This document shows, piece after piece, positions 8,054-15,832 of a stretch of 38,623 bases of DNA (position 1 is the first letter of the stretch; each line of letters begins with the position of its first letter). Origin of the DNA: a virus. The position numbers and the translations under genes were made by a program. Under the pieces are notes generated by a model. That model made no database searches. It was not told the origin of the DNA and saw nothing but the letters and a program-made list of their open reading frames with translations. The DNA is taken from IMG/VR virus record IMGVR_UViG_3300046810_000372, positions 1 to 38,623 of that record; one strand, 5' to 3'.

Positions 8054-8494
8054 TTATTCATCCCCTTCCTGATGGGCGCGGATGGCGCTGATCAGGTTCT
8101 TGGTGCCGACGCGCTTGTCGACGGTCGCGCCGATCTGGGTGGCATAGGCCAGCAGCTCGTCGCGGTCCATGTCTTCCAGCGCCTCTTCGGTGACGACCTG
8201 TGTCGCCGCGATCTGCTGAACGGTCGGCGGCTTCGGTGCCTTCACGACCGGCGGTGCGATCTGGTTGTCGTCGTCATCATCATCGTCGCCGGTTTCCGGC
8301 GGCGTGCCGAGATGATCGAAACCTTCAGTCTGTGGATTGTTGCGGGCTTCACTCTGCGCCTTGCGGAATTCCTTCCGGCCGTCGCCTTTCGTCCACGTCC
8401 AGAAACCGTGGTTGACCAGTTCAAGGGCGTTCTGCCAGTCGCAAGTGATGACTGCGCCTGTTTCCTTGTTCGTGATGCTGTAAAGGGTGCTCAT
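8054..8494 (-). CDS. hypothetical protein with C-terminal HeH/SAP-like segment
   Basis: A protein of 146 residues with three parts: an N-terminal beta domain (TLYSITNKETGAVITCDWQN), an acidic linker with seven consecutive Asp, and a C-terminal DRDELLAYATQIGATVDKRV segment resembling the small HeH/LEM-type helix-extended-helix domains found in phage capsid-region proteins. ATG 8494 is chosen because TGAGG precedes it by 7 bases; in-frame Met codons upstream lack a site. Likely a head-associated accessory protein. Confidence 0.65.
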   Translation of the reverse strand: MSTLYSITNKETGAVITCDWQNALELVNHGFWTWTKGDGRKEFRKAQSEARNNPQTEGFDHLGTPPETGDDDDDDDNQIAPPVVKAPKPPTVQQIAATQVVTEEALEDMDRDELLAYATQIGATVDKRVGTKNLISAIRAHQEGDE

Positions 8495-8534
8495 CGGGTG
8501 CCTCATGGTTCGGGTTGAGAGCTGGAGATGCAGT

Positions 8535-8556
8535 CCGGGGACCCGAAGGTCCCCGG
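8535..8556 (-). terminator. UUCG tetraloop hairpin between cement-candidate gene and next gene
   Basis: CCGGGGACC-TTCG-GGTCCCCGG is a perfect 9-bp stem with a TTCG loop. It lacks a T tract, so it may act as an mRNA-stabilising or partial terminator element that raises capsid relative to downstream expression. Confidence 0.65.
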
Positions 8557-8577
8557 TCATGGTAGCGGCGTGGTGGC

Positions 8578-9003
8578 TTAGAGGCCGACCGGAGGCAGGA
8601 TGTAGGCTTCGATCGTGATCGACGGCGTGGTGCCGCCGGGGACGACGACGAGACCCCAGTACTTGGCGTCCGTGTCTTCCTTCAGCAGGGAGACCTGATC
8701 GACAAGGATGTCATACCAGCCAGCGGCCGGGATGGTCTTTTCGTAGGCGACCTGCGGAGCCGAGAGGTCGGCGAGCGCGGAGGTGACGATCTGGACCTTG
8801 TAGGTCTCGTCCGTCGCCTTATCGAGGGCCGAAGCCTTGAAGAAGACAACGACCTTGCCGTCCTTGACGGTGTCGTTCCACGGCGCACCGATCGGCGACA
8901 CGAGTTCGCCAGCGGAGATCGGAGTGGAGGCCACGATCGCAGCAGAGCCAGCCTTGCGGATGGCGTATGCAGCGTCGGGGACAAAGCGGTTTGCGGAATT
9001 CAT
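8578..9003 (-). CDS. capsid cement/decoration protein candidate (Bbp16-like)
   Basis: A protein of 141 residues, almost entirely beta-strand, Ala/Val-rich, with no Cys. It directly follows the major capsid gene, the usual position of head decoration proteins. The middle (KVQIVTSALADLSAPQVAY, then KTIPAAGWYDILVD) resembles Bbp16-type capsid cement proteins. ATG 9003 has AAAGGA upstream. Assigned by position and sequence character. Confidence 0.6.
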   Translation of the reverse strand: MNSANRFVPDAAYAIRKAGSAAIVASTPISAGELVSPIGAPWNDTVKDGKVVVFFKASALDKATDETYKVQIVTSALADLSAPQVAYEKTIPAAGWYDILVDQVSLLKEDTDAKYWGLVVVPGGTTPSITIEAYILPPVGL

Positions 9004-9040
9004 GATAGCTGGTCCTTTTCCAAATGATCCAAGGGAGAAA

Positions 9041-9059
9041 GGGGAGGAAAATCCTCCCC
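9041..9059 (-). terminator. hairpin after major capsid gene
   Basis: GGGGAGGA-TTT-TCCTCCCC followed by TTTC on the minus strand, directly after the capsid stop. Probably a partial terminator or 3' stabiliser. Confidence 0.6.
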
Positions 9060-9065
9060 AATTCC

Positions 9066-10007
9066 TTAGGCGACGAACGCTGCGTTGGTGATGCCCTGCA
9101 AGCGGGAAGCGGCGCGACCGTGCATGACGGCCAGACCGATGAGCCACTCGACGCGGGTACGGTAGGCAGGCTTGCTTTCCAGTTCGCCGAGATCACGGAC
9201 TTCCATGATGCCGTTCTGGAGACCTACGACCTTGCCGTCACCGAGGGAGACGACGTAGATCGAGGACGTGTTTGCCGTGCCGCCCGGACCGACTTCGTTG
9301 AAGTCGATGATACGCTGACCACGGTCGTTCACATCCGGCAGGAGGATCGGCAGGTCGTTGTACATCGTCACCTGACGGCCGAAGGAGTCGGTCGTGTAGG
9401 TGATTTCGCCAGCGATGGTCGTGTTCTTCGCAGCGCGGGTCAGGCGGCGGCGGAGAGCCTTGGACATCACGAGGTGCGTCGGACCATCGGTCTCATCGAT
9501 CGCCTCATCGAGGACGTCGATGGACAGCGGGCCGGACGTACCGGAACCGGCCTTGCCGGAACCGTTACCAGCGAAGAGCTGCTGGCCGACGATGCGCTTG
9601 CGGATGCCGTCGAACTCGCGAGGATCAGTCTCGGAGTCGCCGTTGATGAGGCGGTCGGCAAGGAACAGCGTCTTTGCCTTGACCTTCATCGCTTCCTGCG
9701 AGGAGCGGACGCCTTCGCCACGGGTCTTGATGATTGCCGTGTCGACGTCCAGCTCACCACCAGCGATGCGCAGGACTTCAGCTTCCGGATTGATGACGCC
9801 GAGGGACTCGGTGTAACCTTCGTTGAAGCCACGGAACGCGACGCCCGGCAGCTTGCCTTCACGGTTGTAGACGTATGCGCCGCCGGACACGTTGATGAAC
9901 TGCAAGGCAGCGAGCAGGTCGCTGTTGCGGGGGAACATCTCGATGATGGCGGAGCGCTTCACTTCGCCCGAAACGAGCTTGGAAGCTTCCAAAAGAGTAA
10001 CAGGCAT
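9066..10007 (-). CDS. major capsid protein (HK97 fold)
   Basis: A protein of 313 residues forming the icosahedral shell. It begins MPVTLLEASKL, with the N-terminal helix (KRSAIIEMFPRNSDLLAALQF) of the P22/HK97-like major capsid families. The central part carries the spine helix (SQEAMKVKAKTLFLADRLIN), and the end has YRTRVEWLIGLAVMHGRAA, a typical capsid C terminus. ATG 10007 follows TAAGGAG. The in-frame Met at 10088 has no site and lies in the leader. It is placed between scaffold and cement candidate. There is no protease gene between portal and capsid, which fits assembly with a separate scaffold. Confidence 0.88.
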   Translation of the reverse strand: MPVTLLEASKLVSGEVKRSAIIEMFPRNSDLLAALQFINVSGGAYVYNREGKLPGVAFRGFNEGYTESLGVINPEAEVLRIAGGELDVDTAIIKTRGEGVRSSQEAMKVKAKTLFLADRLINGDSETDPREFDGIRKRIVGQQLFAGNGSGKAGSGTSGPLSIDVLDEAIDETDGPTHLVMSKALRRRLTRAAKNTTIAGEITYTTDSFGRQVTMYNDLPILLPDVNDRGQRIIDFNEVGPGGTANTSSIYVVSLGDGKVVGLQNGIMEVRDLGELESKPAYRTRVEWLIGLAVMHGRAASRLQGITNAAFVA

Positions 10008-10022
10008 TGGGGTTCTCCTTAG

Positions 10023-10084
10023 ATGCCAATTCAGGACTGATCGCTTTTGCGAAGCTCCGGTCAGTCCTTCCGGAGCGGGATTGG
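10023..10084 (-). promoter_or_regulatory. capsid mRNA leader with two mutually exclusive hairpins
   Basis: GCTCCGG can pair with CCGGAGC, or AGGACTGA can pair with TCAGTCCT around an inner CGC-AAAA-GCG hairpin. The two structures share bases, so only one can form at a time. They lie just upstream of the capsid ribosome binding site. Confidence 0.45.
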
Positions 10085-10096
10085 CCAATCTGATCT

Positions 10097-10113
10097 GGCA
10101 AGATTATCTTGAC
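10097..10113. promoter_or_regulatory. late operator-like inverted repeat (imperfect)
   Basis: GGCAAG-ATTAT-CTTGAC, a one-base variant of the late operator, between the scaffold and capsid genes. No clear -10 accompanies it. Confidence 0.5.
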
Positions 10114-10178
10114 AGAACCTACGGACCGCCCTCGCTCCACCCCGTGGTGCTGCGGGCAAAAGGTAGTCTTGCGGGTGG

Positions 10179-10964
10179 TTAGCTCCGCTTGAATTCGCCG
10201 TTTGCGATCTGCAAACGCTGTTCCGGCGAGAGCTTGGCGATCTCGGCCGAGGTCATGCCGTAAGCGGTCTGACCTTCGGAACCGGACGACCCGCCGCCGG
10301 ATGAGCCCTTGAAGAAGTACGGAGCTTCTTCCTTGAGCGTATTGATCCACTCTTTCGGCGACATCGGCGAAGCGCCGTCTGCACCGTAGAGAACTGCTTC
10401 ACCGCGCTTGGCGGTCAGCTTGCCGTCGTCGGAGACCTCGAAGGTGCCATAGGCACGGCTGAGAATGTCTCCGAGAGCCTTGGAGTGCACGCCGCTGGCC
10501 TCATCGAGAACAACATCGGTAATCGCGCGATCGACATAGGTCCGGCGCAGCTTTGAATCGGTCTGGGTGTACTTGTCCTGCCAAGCTTTTGCCGCCTGAG
10601 CGTTGCGCTGGATTTCTCCCTGCAACTCTTCGCGCATCTTGCCAGTGCGTTCTGCCAGAGCATCTTCCAGCCCCTTGTTCTCGACCAACTGGCCGTCCTT
10701 GACGCGCTGGGCGACGGAACGGAGTTCGGTCAGCGAAGAGGTCGCAGCCTCGAAATCGTCGGTGCCGAGAATTTCCTTGGCCTTGCCGAGGGCAGCAGCG
10801 AAATCGTCGCGCTCCTTGGAAACCCGGATATTCGTGTCGCGAAACTCATCGAGCTTCGACTGCGGCACCACCTTCACGATGACCTTGCCTGTGGCGTCGG
10901 TCTTGGCAGCTTCCCGGAGACCCTCCGGCACTTCGTCTAGGGAGTTGTAAAAAATATCAGGCAT
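10179..10964 (-). CDS. capsid scaffold protein (GP20-like)
   Basis: A protein of 261 residues, strongly helical and charged. It has the KVVPQSKLDEFRDTNIRVSK region and a long coiled coil, as in phage minor structural/scaffold GP20 proteins, which guide procapsid assembly and leave before maturation. The end is Gly/Ser-rich (GSSGGGSSGSEG), then a short helix ending QRLQIANGEFKRS. The start ATG 10964 (MPDIFYNSLDEV) is preferred over the Met at 11099, which lies upstream of the promoter -10. Confidence 0.82.
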   Translation of the reverse strand: MPDIFYNSLDEVPEGLREAAKTDATGKVIVKVVPQSKLDEFRDTNIRVSKERDDFAAALGKAKEILGTDDFEAATSSLTELRSVAQRVKDGQLVENKGLEDALAERTGKMREELQGEIQRNAQAAKAWQDKYTQTDSKLRRTYVDRAITDVVLDEASGVHSKALGDILSRAYGTFEVSDDGKLTAKRGEAVLYGADGASPMSPKEWINTLKEEAPYFFKGSSGGGSSGSEGQTAYGMTSAEIAKLSPEQRLQIANGEFKRS

Positions 10965-11025
10965 GGAACACCCTGTGTCCTTTTCTGTGGTTTCTAGTGT
11001 CGGGAGAAGGCCAAAGCTGCGAACC

Positions 11026-11036
11026 TCGCATTTTGC
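11026..11036. promoter_or_regulatory. isolated partial match to cassette operator
   Basis: TCGCATTTTGC followed by CTCGA instead of GA, within the leader of the scaffold transcript. It matches 11 of 13 positions of the cassette-array palindrome. It could be chance or a weak site linking the two regulatory systems. Confidence 0.3.
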
Positions 11037-11048
11037 CTCGATGTGGGA

Positions 11049-11077
11049 ATGATAAAAATTCCAGTCCAAACTGTCAA
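11049..11077 (-). promoter_or_regulatory. promoter for scaffold/capsid genes with operator over -35
   Basis: TTGACA, 17 bp, TATCAT, a near-consensus sigma70 promoter. The -35 is one arm of GTCAAG-TTTTT-CTTGAC at 11073-11089. Confidence 0.8.
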
Positions 11078-11095
11078 GTTTTTCTTGACAACGGC

Positions 11096-11266
11096 TCAAA
11101 AATCGGGATTGATCTGCGGTTTCCTGCGGCGTCCGCCGTAGGACAGCGGCTCGAACTCGCTATCGCCTTCCTCAAGCTCTTCGAGGCTGACGAGATCGTC
11201 GTCAAACAGCTTGTCGTATTCCTCATTGCTGATCAGCGGATTGCGCGGCGGCTTGCGTTCGCTCAT
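11096..11266 (-). CDS. hypothetical acidic protein, 56 residues
   Basis: Begins MSERKPPRNPLISNEEYDKL and ends RRRKPQINPDF; the middle is rich in Asp/Glu. The ATG overlaps the stop of the preceding micro-gene (ATGA), so it is translated from the portal operon. Unknown function. Confidence 0.65.
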   Translation of the reverse strand: MSERKPPRNPLISNEEYDKLFDDDLVSLEELEEGDSEFEPLSYGGRRRKPQINPDF

Positions 11267-11385
11267 TCACCGCTCTCGTAATGATGGTCGCCGCCCGTGC
11301 GGGTCCGCGCCCGGCGGGCGTCGGCGATGATCACGCAGGCGATGATGACGGCTCCGAAGAGCCACGAGATCAGCTTAGCGGCCAC
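11263..11385 (-). CDS. 40-residue membrane micropeptide after portal
   Basis: The GTG start at 11385 overlaps the last codons of the portal gene, with GGAGG six bases upstream inside the portal sequence. The product has one membrane segment (LISWLFGAVIIACVIIA), then a basic and His-rich tail. Not recognised. Confidence 0.6.
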   Translation of the reverse strand: MAAKLISWLFGAVIIACVIIADARRARTRTGGDHHYESGE

Positions 11386-13246
11386 CGGAGCCTCCGGGCT
11401 TGCGCGGCGCTGCCGGGGCGGCTGGCGCGGCTGGTTTGTTCTGCGGGTTCTGGCCGGGTCCGCCAGCGACAGGTGCCGGGCGACTTGCCATGGCCTTGGC
11501 AGCGGCAGCGGCGGTCTTGGCGGCTTGGTCGGCCTTTTCCTTCTCAAGTTTGCGGTCCTTCTCGGCCTCGGCGGCGTCGGCCAGTCGCTGGCGTTCGGCC
11601 TCCTCGGCTTCATGGACGAGACGCTCGCGTTCGAGATCGGCCTGCGTCTGGACCTGTTCCCCGGTGATCGAGGTGATCTTCTCGTCGTTGCGCAACGTGC
11701 GGCGTTGCAGGCGGGCGTCAACGCGATCCTTGGCGGTGTTGTAGCCCTTCATCTTGGCGATCGCGTCCGGGTTGTTCTTGAACTCGGACTCGTCATCCAG
11801 CATCGACTTGAACAGGTCGACATCCAGCCATTCCGGAATGACCTCGGCCTTCTGGAGGTAGAAGTGCAGGACGGTGAGCGGCACGACGCCGTCCGTGTAC
11901 ATGGCGTAGACGGCGCGCAGTTCGCGGGCACCCAGCGTGTCGGTCAGGAATTCCTTGTTGAGTTCGACCTCGACATCCTTGGGATCATCAACGCCTGCCC
12001 ACCACAGCCACTGGCGCAGCAGCTCGGTCATGCCATCGGAGACCGAGAAGACGATGTTGAGCAGGATCGAGCGCTCGTTGCCTTCCTTCAGCTTCAGGGC
12101 GTTGTCGGATTCGGCGGTCGAGCGCGACTGGGCCGACATCAGGCGTCCGCCGAGCGCGGAAATCTGGTCTTCCTTCTGCTCGCAGGCATCGACCAGACCG
12201 TTGAGGCCGTGGCCGTTCATTTCCAGAATGCCCGGCTTCTCGCCCGGCGCGACTTCCCAGACCACCGAAGACCCGACGCGATAGGTCGGCTCGGCGGCAC
12301 CGGTCGGCACCTGCGCATAGAACACCGGCATGGCGGTGAAGAAGCGGCTGTGTTCGAGCTGGGCATAGGAACGGTAGTGGGCGATGTTCAGCGACGCGAT
12401 GTCAGCGACCGGGCTGCGGTCGATGTCGGGAGTGTTGTCGATAGCGCCCAGAAAAATGAATGGGATGCGGTTGAAAGGCACGCCGTTGCGAGTCGGGACA
12501 ATTCGCTTTGGAACCACATTCTCAACATCGATGGTGACACCTTCGACCTCATAGAGCCATTGCACGTAGATGAAATTGTTGCGCGCCGCCGACCATTCGA
12601 GGGCAAGGCGGCGGTAGGTGGTCTTGATGGTGCGGCCAGCACCGAAAGTGGCACCACGCACCTCGCGCACCTCACGCAGCACGACCTCGGTCGGCACCAA
12701 CCGGCCATCGATCACCGTCTCCTGCCAATCGAGAATGTGTTCGGCGGCGAAGCCGACGAAATAGGGAACGGCGTTCGGACCCGGCGCTGGGTCCATGTCG
12801 AGCAGGACGCCGTAGCGGCCCATGGCGATCAGCTCGCGGCAGACCTTCTTGAGGAAGGCGTTGAAGGAAATGTTGTTGCGGGTCGGCAGTCGGAAGGCTT
12901 TTTCCAGCTTCTTCGGGACACCGCCGATTTGCGGTGAGCGATTGAAGACGATGCCGGTCAGCGCGTTGACCGTGCGGCCGGTCATGTTGAAGAACACGGC
13001 CCGATCGAGGTAGGCGGCGTATTCCTTGGCGCTCATTTCATCGAGCGGACGCAGGTATTCGGTGCCATTGAGCTTGACGATGCGCTCACCGGCCACGCAG
13101 TCACGGATGGTCTGCCACTCCTGAGCGTTCTCCAGAACCTGCGGATGGGTCCACAGCGGATAGGACAGCTCGATCGGGATGCGACCATTGTTGATTTTGG
13201 CCCGGTTTGCGAGGCCCGGATCGGCATCGTAGGGATGGCTTGACAT
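11375..13246 (-). CDS. portal protein (DUF4055 type)
   Basis: A protein of 623 residues forming the dodecameric DNA gateway of the capsid. It has the DUF4055 portal layout. The N terminus has HPQVLENAQEWQTIRDCVAG and KEYAAYLDRAVFFNMTGRTV. The centre has IPFIFLGAIDNTPDIDRSPV and SLNIAHYRSYAQLEHSRFF. The stem region is GLVDACEQKEDQISALGGRL. After residue 520 there is a long charged coiled coil, then an Ala/Pro/Gly-rich tail that looks disordered. It starts at ATG 13246, preceded by AGAGAGAG. It is transcribed from the promoter at 13312-13340 through a leader terminator. Confidence 0.9.
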   Translation of the reverse strand: MSSHPYDADPGLANRAKINNGRIPIELSYPLWTHPQVLENAQEWQTIRDCVAGERIVKLNGTEYLRPLDEMSAKEYAAYLDRAVFFNMTGRTVNALTGIVFNRSPQIGGVPKKLEKAFRLPTRNNISFNAFLKKVCRELIAMGRYGVLLDMDPAPGPNAVPYFVGFAAEHILDWQETVIDGRLVPTEVVLREVREVRGATFGAGRTIKTTYRRLALEWSAARNNFIYVQWLYEVEGVTIDVENVVPKRIVPTRNGVPFNRIPFIFLGAIDNTPDIDRSPVADIASLNIAHYRSYAQLEHSRFFTAMPVFYAQVPTGAAEPTYRVGSSVVWEVAPGEKPGILEMNGHGLNGLVDACEQKEDQISALGGRLMSAQSRSTAESDNALKLKEGNERSILLNIVFSVSDGMTELLRQWLWWAGVDDPKDVEVELNKEFLTDTLGARELRAVYAMYTDGVVPLTVLHFYLQKAEVIPEWLDVDLFKSMLDDESEFKNNPDAIAKMKGYNTAKDRVDARLQRRTLRNDEKITSITGEQVQTQADLERERLVHEAEEAERQRLADAAEAEKDRKLEKEKADQAAKTAAAAAKAMASRPAPVAGGPGQNPQNKPAAPAAPAAPRKPGGSGGR

Positions 13247-13259
13247 GACTCTCTCTGGG

Positions 13260-13290
13260 AAAAAGACGACCGGCTCCGAAGAGACCGGTC
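13260..13290 (-). terminator. terminator-like hairpin in portal leader (possible attenuator)
   Basis: GACCGG plus CTC pair with GAG plus CCGGTC around a TTCG loop with one bulged base, followed by GTCTTTTT on the minus strand. It lies after the predicted transcription start and before the portal start codon, so it may attenuate the operon unless read-through occurs. Confidence 0.6.
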
Positions 13291-13311
13291 GTTCCGACAG
13301 CAGACGAGAGC

Positions 13312-13340
13312 ATGGTATGGGCAGGTCAGATGAGTGTCAA
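13312..13340 (-). promoter_or_regulatory. promoter for portal operon with operator over -35
   Basis: TTGACA, 17 bp, TACCAT. The -35 lies in GTCAAG-AAAAC-CTTGAC (13336-13352). Confidence 0.78.
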
Positions 13341-13359
13341 GAAAACCTTGACAAACGGC

Positions 13360-13698
13360 TCACACTGCGGCAGGCGTCGAGCGGGACTCAGCGAGCATCC
13401 GCTTGACCATGTTTTGGATGTCGAGGACGTGGTAGAGCGGCGAGCCGCGATCGTCCTTGATGATGATGTCGAGTTCGCACAGGCTGTCGATCGGCTTGAA
13501 CATCTGCTCGGCCAGATGTTCGAGGGCGATTTCCTGCAATACGAGCTTGCGATCGTCGGACAGGGCGTGGCCGAAATAGGTGCCGTAGATCGTCGCATCG
13601 ACATGGCCGTCGATGACCATCCTGACCTTGTCGGACAACTCCCCCAGCGTCTTGAAGAGCTGCCGGACATCCGCGAACTCGCTTGCGTCGAACCTCAT
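13360..13698 (-). CDS. hypothetical protein, 112 residues
   Basis: A soluble mixed alpha/beta protein beginning MRFDASEFADVRQLFKTLGE; not recognised. It follows the GapR-like gene with 4 bp between them and is followed by the portal promoter. Confidence 0.65.
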   Translation of the reverse strand: MRFDASEFADVRQLFKTLGELSDKVRMVIDGHVDATIYGTYFGHALSDDRKLVLQEIALEHLAEQMFKPIDSLCELDIIIKDDRGSPLYHVLDIQNMVKRMLAESRSTPAAV

Positions 13699-13702
13699 AG
13701 GA

Positions 13703-13960
13703 TCAGTCGTCCGCCGGGAGCATGCCGAGGGCGGCGAGGTAGGTGTCGAGGATGGACTCTTCTTCCATGCGCTCGTTTTCGTCCTTCTTGCGCAATCTGA
13801 TGATTGTTTTCATGGCCTTGGTGTCATAGCCCATGCCCTTGGCCTCACCGAAGACATCCTTGATGTCGTCGGCGATTTCCTGCTTCTGTTCTTCGAGTCG
13901 CTCGATGCGCTCGATAAACGAACGCAGTTGATCGCGCGCCACACCGTGTGCGTCACTCAT
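13703..13960 (-). CDS. GapR-like protein (DUF2312)
   Basis: An 85-residue protein with the complete DUF2312 signature: [40 protein letters not shown], then [20 protein letters not shown]. GapR of Caulobacter is a small coiled-coil protein that clamps AT-rich or overtwisted DNA and aids replication and topology. Homologues are spread through Alphaproteobacteria and their phages. Here it sits among small genes before the portal. A role in phage DNA replication or packaging is inference. Confidence 0.88.
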   Translation of the reverse strand: MSDAHGVARDQLRSFIERIERLEEQKQEIADDIKDVFGEAKGMGYDTKAMKTIIRLRKKDENERMEEESILDTYLAALGMLPADD

Positions 13961-13995
13961 GATAGTTCCTTTCGGGTTTTCGTCGGGGGTTTGGA

Positions 13996-14232
13996 TTAAA
14001 TCCGCTCGCCTCTGATCTCGACCTTGCCGGTCAGAAATTCCGAGATGTAGCGGCCACCGGCATAGATCGGCTGAGCGCCGTTCATCTTGACCTGTTCGAT
14101 CTCGCCGGTTTCGTCGTCTGCCTCGACAACATAGTCGATGTCGACCTGTTTGCCGTCGAAGTAGATTTCCGGATCAGACCGGAAATGGTTGGCCCAGTAA
14201 TGGGGCGATGTGGGGTCAGCGTTGATGCGCAT
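13996..14232 (-). CDS. hypothetical protein, 78 residues
   Basis: An acidic beta-rich protein beginning [17 protein letters not shown]; not recognised. The ATG lies within the end of the preceding small membrane gene (17-bp overlap). Confidence 0.6.
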   Translation of the reverse strand: MRINADPTSPHYWANHFRSDPEIYFDGKQVDIDYVVEADDETGEIEQVKMNGAQPIYAGGRYISEFLTGKVEIRGERI

Positions 14233-14368
14233 TGCGCTTCTCCGGTCTGGTCAGCATGCTGAAGGCGGTTCCCGACAGGAACAGCACCCACATGCTGAAG
14301 ATGATGCAGACCAAGACGGCCTGTAAAAGCGCGCCCTTGTCGGCCACTATCCTAGAAAGTAGGTCCAC
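14216..14368 (-). CDS. small membrane protein, 50 residues
   Basis: GTG 14368 follows GAGGAG located in the end of the zinc-ribbon gene. The product has one membrane segment (LLQAVLVCIIFSMWVLFLSG) and a basic C terminus. An ATG further upstream (14410) would lengthen it by 14 residues but lacks a site. Holin-like size, but no family is recognised. Confidence 0.55.
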   Translation of the reverse strand: MDLLSRIVADKGALLQAVLVCIIFSMWVLFLSGTAFSMLTRPEKRNAHQR

Positions 14369-14606
14369 GCAGGAACTCCTCGTCGTCGGTATCTGATAGG
14401 TCGTCATCATCTAGTCCGTCGTCGCATTTGTCAAGCGTATCTTGACAGAATTCGCACATGCCAGAGTCGTTTCCGACATCGAGCAGGTCGCCGCAGAGTT
14501 CGCACTCGGCGTCCGCGCCACCGCCCATCAGGCAATGGACGCAGACAGCCTCAGTGACGGCATCACCGGGGACGTTTCGATCGCAGCGTTCACAAAAATA
14601 AGACAT
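14352..14606 (-). CDS. zinc-ribbon-like protein, four CxxC pairs
   Basis: An 84-residue protein with CERC, CVHC, CELC and CEFC, enough to bind two zinc ions, followed by an acidic tail (DDGLDDDDLSDTDDEEFLRG). ATG 14606 follows GAGAAG. Unknown function; possibly nucleic-acid or protein binding. Confidence 0.7.
   Translation of the reverse strand: MSYFCERCDRNVPGDAVTEAVCVHCLMGGGADAECELCGDLLDVGNDSGMCEFCQDTLDKCDDGLDDDDLSDTDDEEFLRGPTF
14430..14446. promoter_or_regulatory. late operator-like inverted repeat inside zinc-ribbon gene
   Basis: GTCAAG... read as G-TCAAG-CGTAT-CTTGAC. TTGACA has a weak GATGAT at 17 bp on the minus strand. It lies in coding sequence, yet keeps the operator form, and could drive the next small genes. 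Confidence 0.45.
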
Positions 14607-14619
14607 GATACTTCTCAAC

Positions 14620-14970
14620 TCAATGTACGGTTTCGGTGTCGGGATCGGCGAACCAGTGGGCGCTATAAGGCGTCAGGTCGGTGTTGCCGAGGAAGGTGCG
14701 CAGCTTGGCGGCGACCATGTCGATGCCGATCGGCGACCAGTCCGGCCGCAGGACATCGAGGCACTGCATGGCGCGGACCATGACCTTGTCGCTCCCCTCC
14801 TGCACCGTCTTGTGGGTGAGGTCGATGGTGACCCACGTCGGGGTGATTGCCGGAACCTCGTCGTCGTCCCGGTCGTCGGTCGAGACATTGAGCGCCAAGG
14901 GGATCGACACGTAGTCGAGGTCGGTGAAGGGTTGGCCGATCGTGGCGCTGATGATGCTCTTCACCGTCAT
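14620..14970 (-). CDS. hypothetical protein, 116 residues
   Basis: A soluble protein of beta-rich character starting MTVKSIISATIGQPFTDLDY. Not recognised; it overlaps the previous gene's end by 4 bp (ATGA type), so it belongs to the same transcript. Confidence 0.65.
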   Translation of the reverse strand: MTVKSIISATIGQPFTDLDYVSIPLALNVSTDDRDDDEVPAITPTWVTIDLTHKTVQEGSDKVMVRAMQCLDVLRPDWSPIGIDMVAAKLRTFLGNTDLTPYSAHWFADPDTETVH

Positions 14971-15422
14971 CGTGTCGCCACCGCAAATACCTTGAACACC
15001 AGCCCGGCGATCTGCGCCGTGCCAAGCGTCGAGCCGTGCTGCTTGACCAGCTCGGTGACGAAGATGTTGCGATAGGCTTCGCTGGTCATTGCCAGTCCGG
15101 CATAATCCGCGTGGGTGTCGGCAAGCCGCCCGAAGCTCTGGCGTACCGCCTTGGCGTTGTCCCAGAACACGGGTGTCATGCCGGGAGGCGGCTCGGTTGA
15201 GTTCAGAACGGCGATCAGACGGTCGACATCGCTATAGGTGTGACGGTCGATCAGATCGCGGCGGGTGAACTGCTTGAGCGTCATGTCAGCTTCACCGGCA
15301 ATCTGCGAGCCGGTCGCAGCCCTGCGCAGAAGCTGGATGCACTCCGCCAGCGCATCCTGCAACACGGCCGATTCACGCGATGCCATCTGGAGCAGCTCGG
15401 AAACCTTGTCGGCGCGGCTCAT
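14967..15422 (-). CDS. hypothetical protein, 151 residues
   Basis: A mostly helical protein beginning MSRADKVSELLQMASRESAV. The start ATG 15422 overlaps the stop of the upstream gene. No family recognised. Confidence 0.65.
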   Translation of the reverse strand: MSRADKVSELLQMASRESAVLQDALAECIQLLRRAATGSQIAGEADMTLKQFTRRDLIDRHTYSDVDRLIAVLNSTEPPPGMTPVFWDNAKAVRQSFGRLADTHADYAGLAMTSEAYRNIFVTELVKQHGSTLGTAQIAGLVFKVFAVATR

Positions 15423-15832
15423 TGAAACGTCTCCATAATTTCCCCTGATGTCAGAGGCCGGTCGTAGATGCGTCCCCTGACGACAGCCGGAAGCGCCTTG
15501 AGCAGGATGGCGGCGGACTCCTCGCCGTAGCGCTCGATGAGCGTGTTTCGGTAGTTGTCGAGCAGCACCCCGGCGACGAAGCCGGGCGGTGCCGTGCCGT
15601 TGGTTCCGATCTCGAAGGTGAACACGAACATGTCGCCCCACCTGCCGTCCTCGGCCAGCCCCTTGCCGCCCAGCCACAGCATCGCCTTGTGCTCGGTCCC
15701 GGATATCGTCTTGGTGGTGACCGAGGCGGATGGCCCGAAATAGATCGGCGGCGTTTCTGTTTCCGGGGCGACCAGTGCCGTCGCCTGCGCGTCTGGTTTG
15801 TCCGGGTTGTCGAGGGTCAGGTAGATGCTCAA
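15419..15832 (-). CDS. hypothetical protein, 137 residues (TTG start)
   Basis: A beta-rich protein, SIYLTLDNPDKPDAQ onward. The only coupled start is TTG 15832, in TTGA overlap with the upstream stop and preceded by GAGAAG. Not recognised. Confidence 0.6.
   Translation of the reverse strand: MSIYLTLDNPDKPDAQATALVAPETETPPIYFGPSASVTTKTISGTEHKAMLWLGGKGLAEDGRWGDMFVFTFEIGTNGTAPPGFVAGVLLDNYRNTLIERYGEESAAILLKALPAVVRGRIYDRPLTSGEIMETFQ

Noticed and set aside
11297-12937. Plus-strand open frame of 546 codons opposite the portal gene
   Set aside because: Antisense shadow of a well-supported portal gene in GC-rich DNA.
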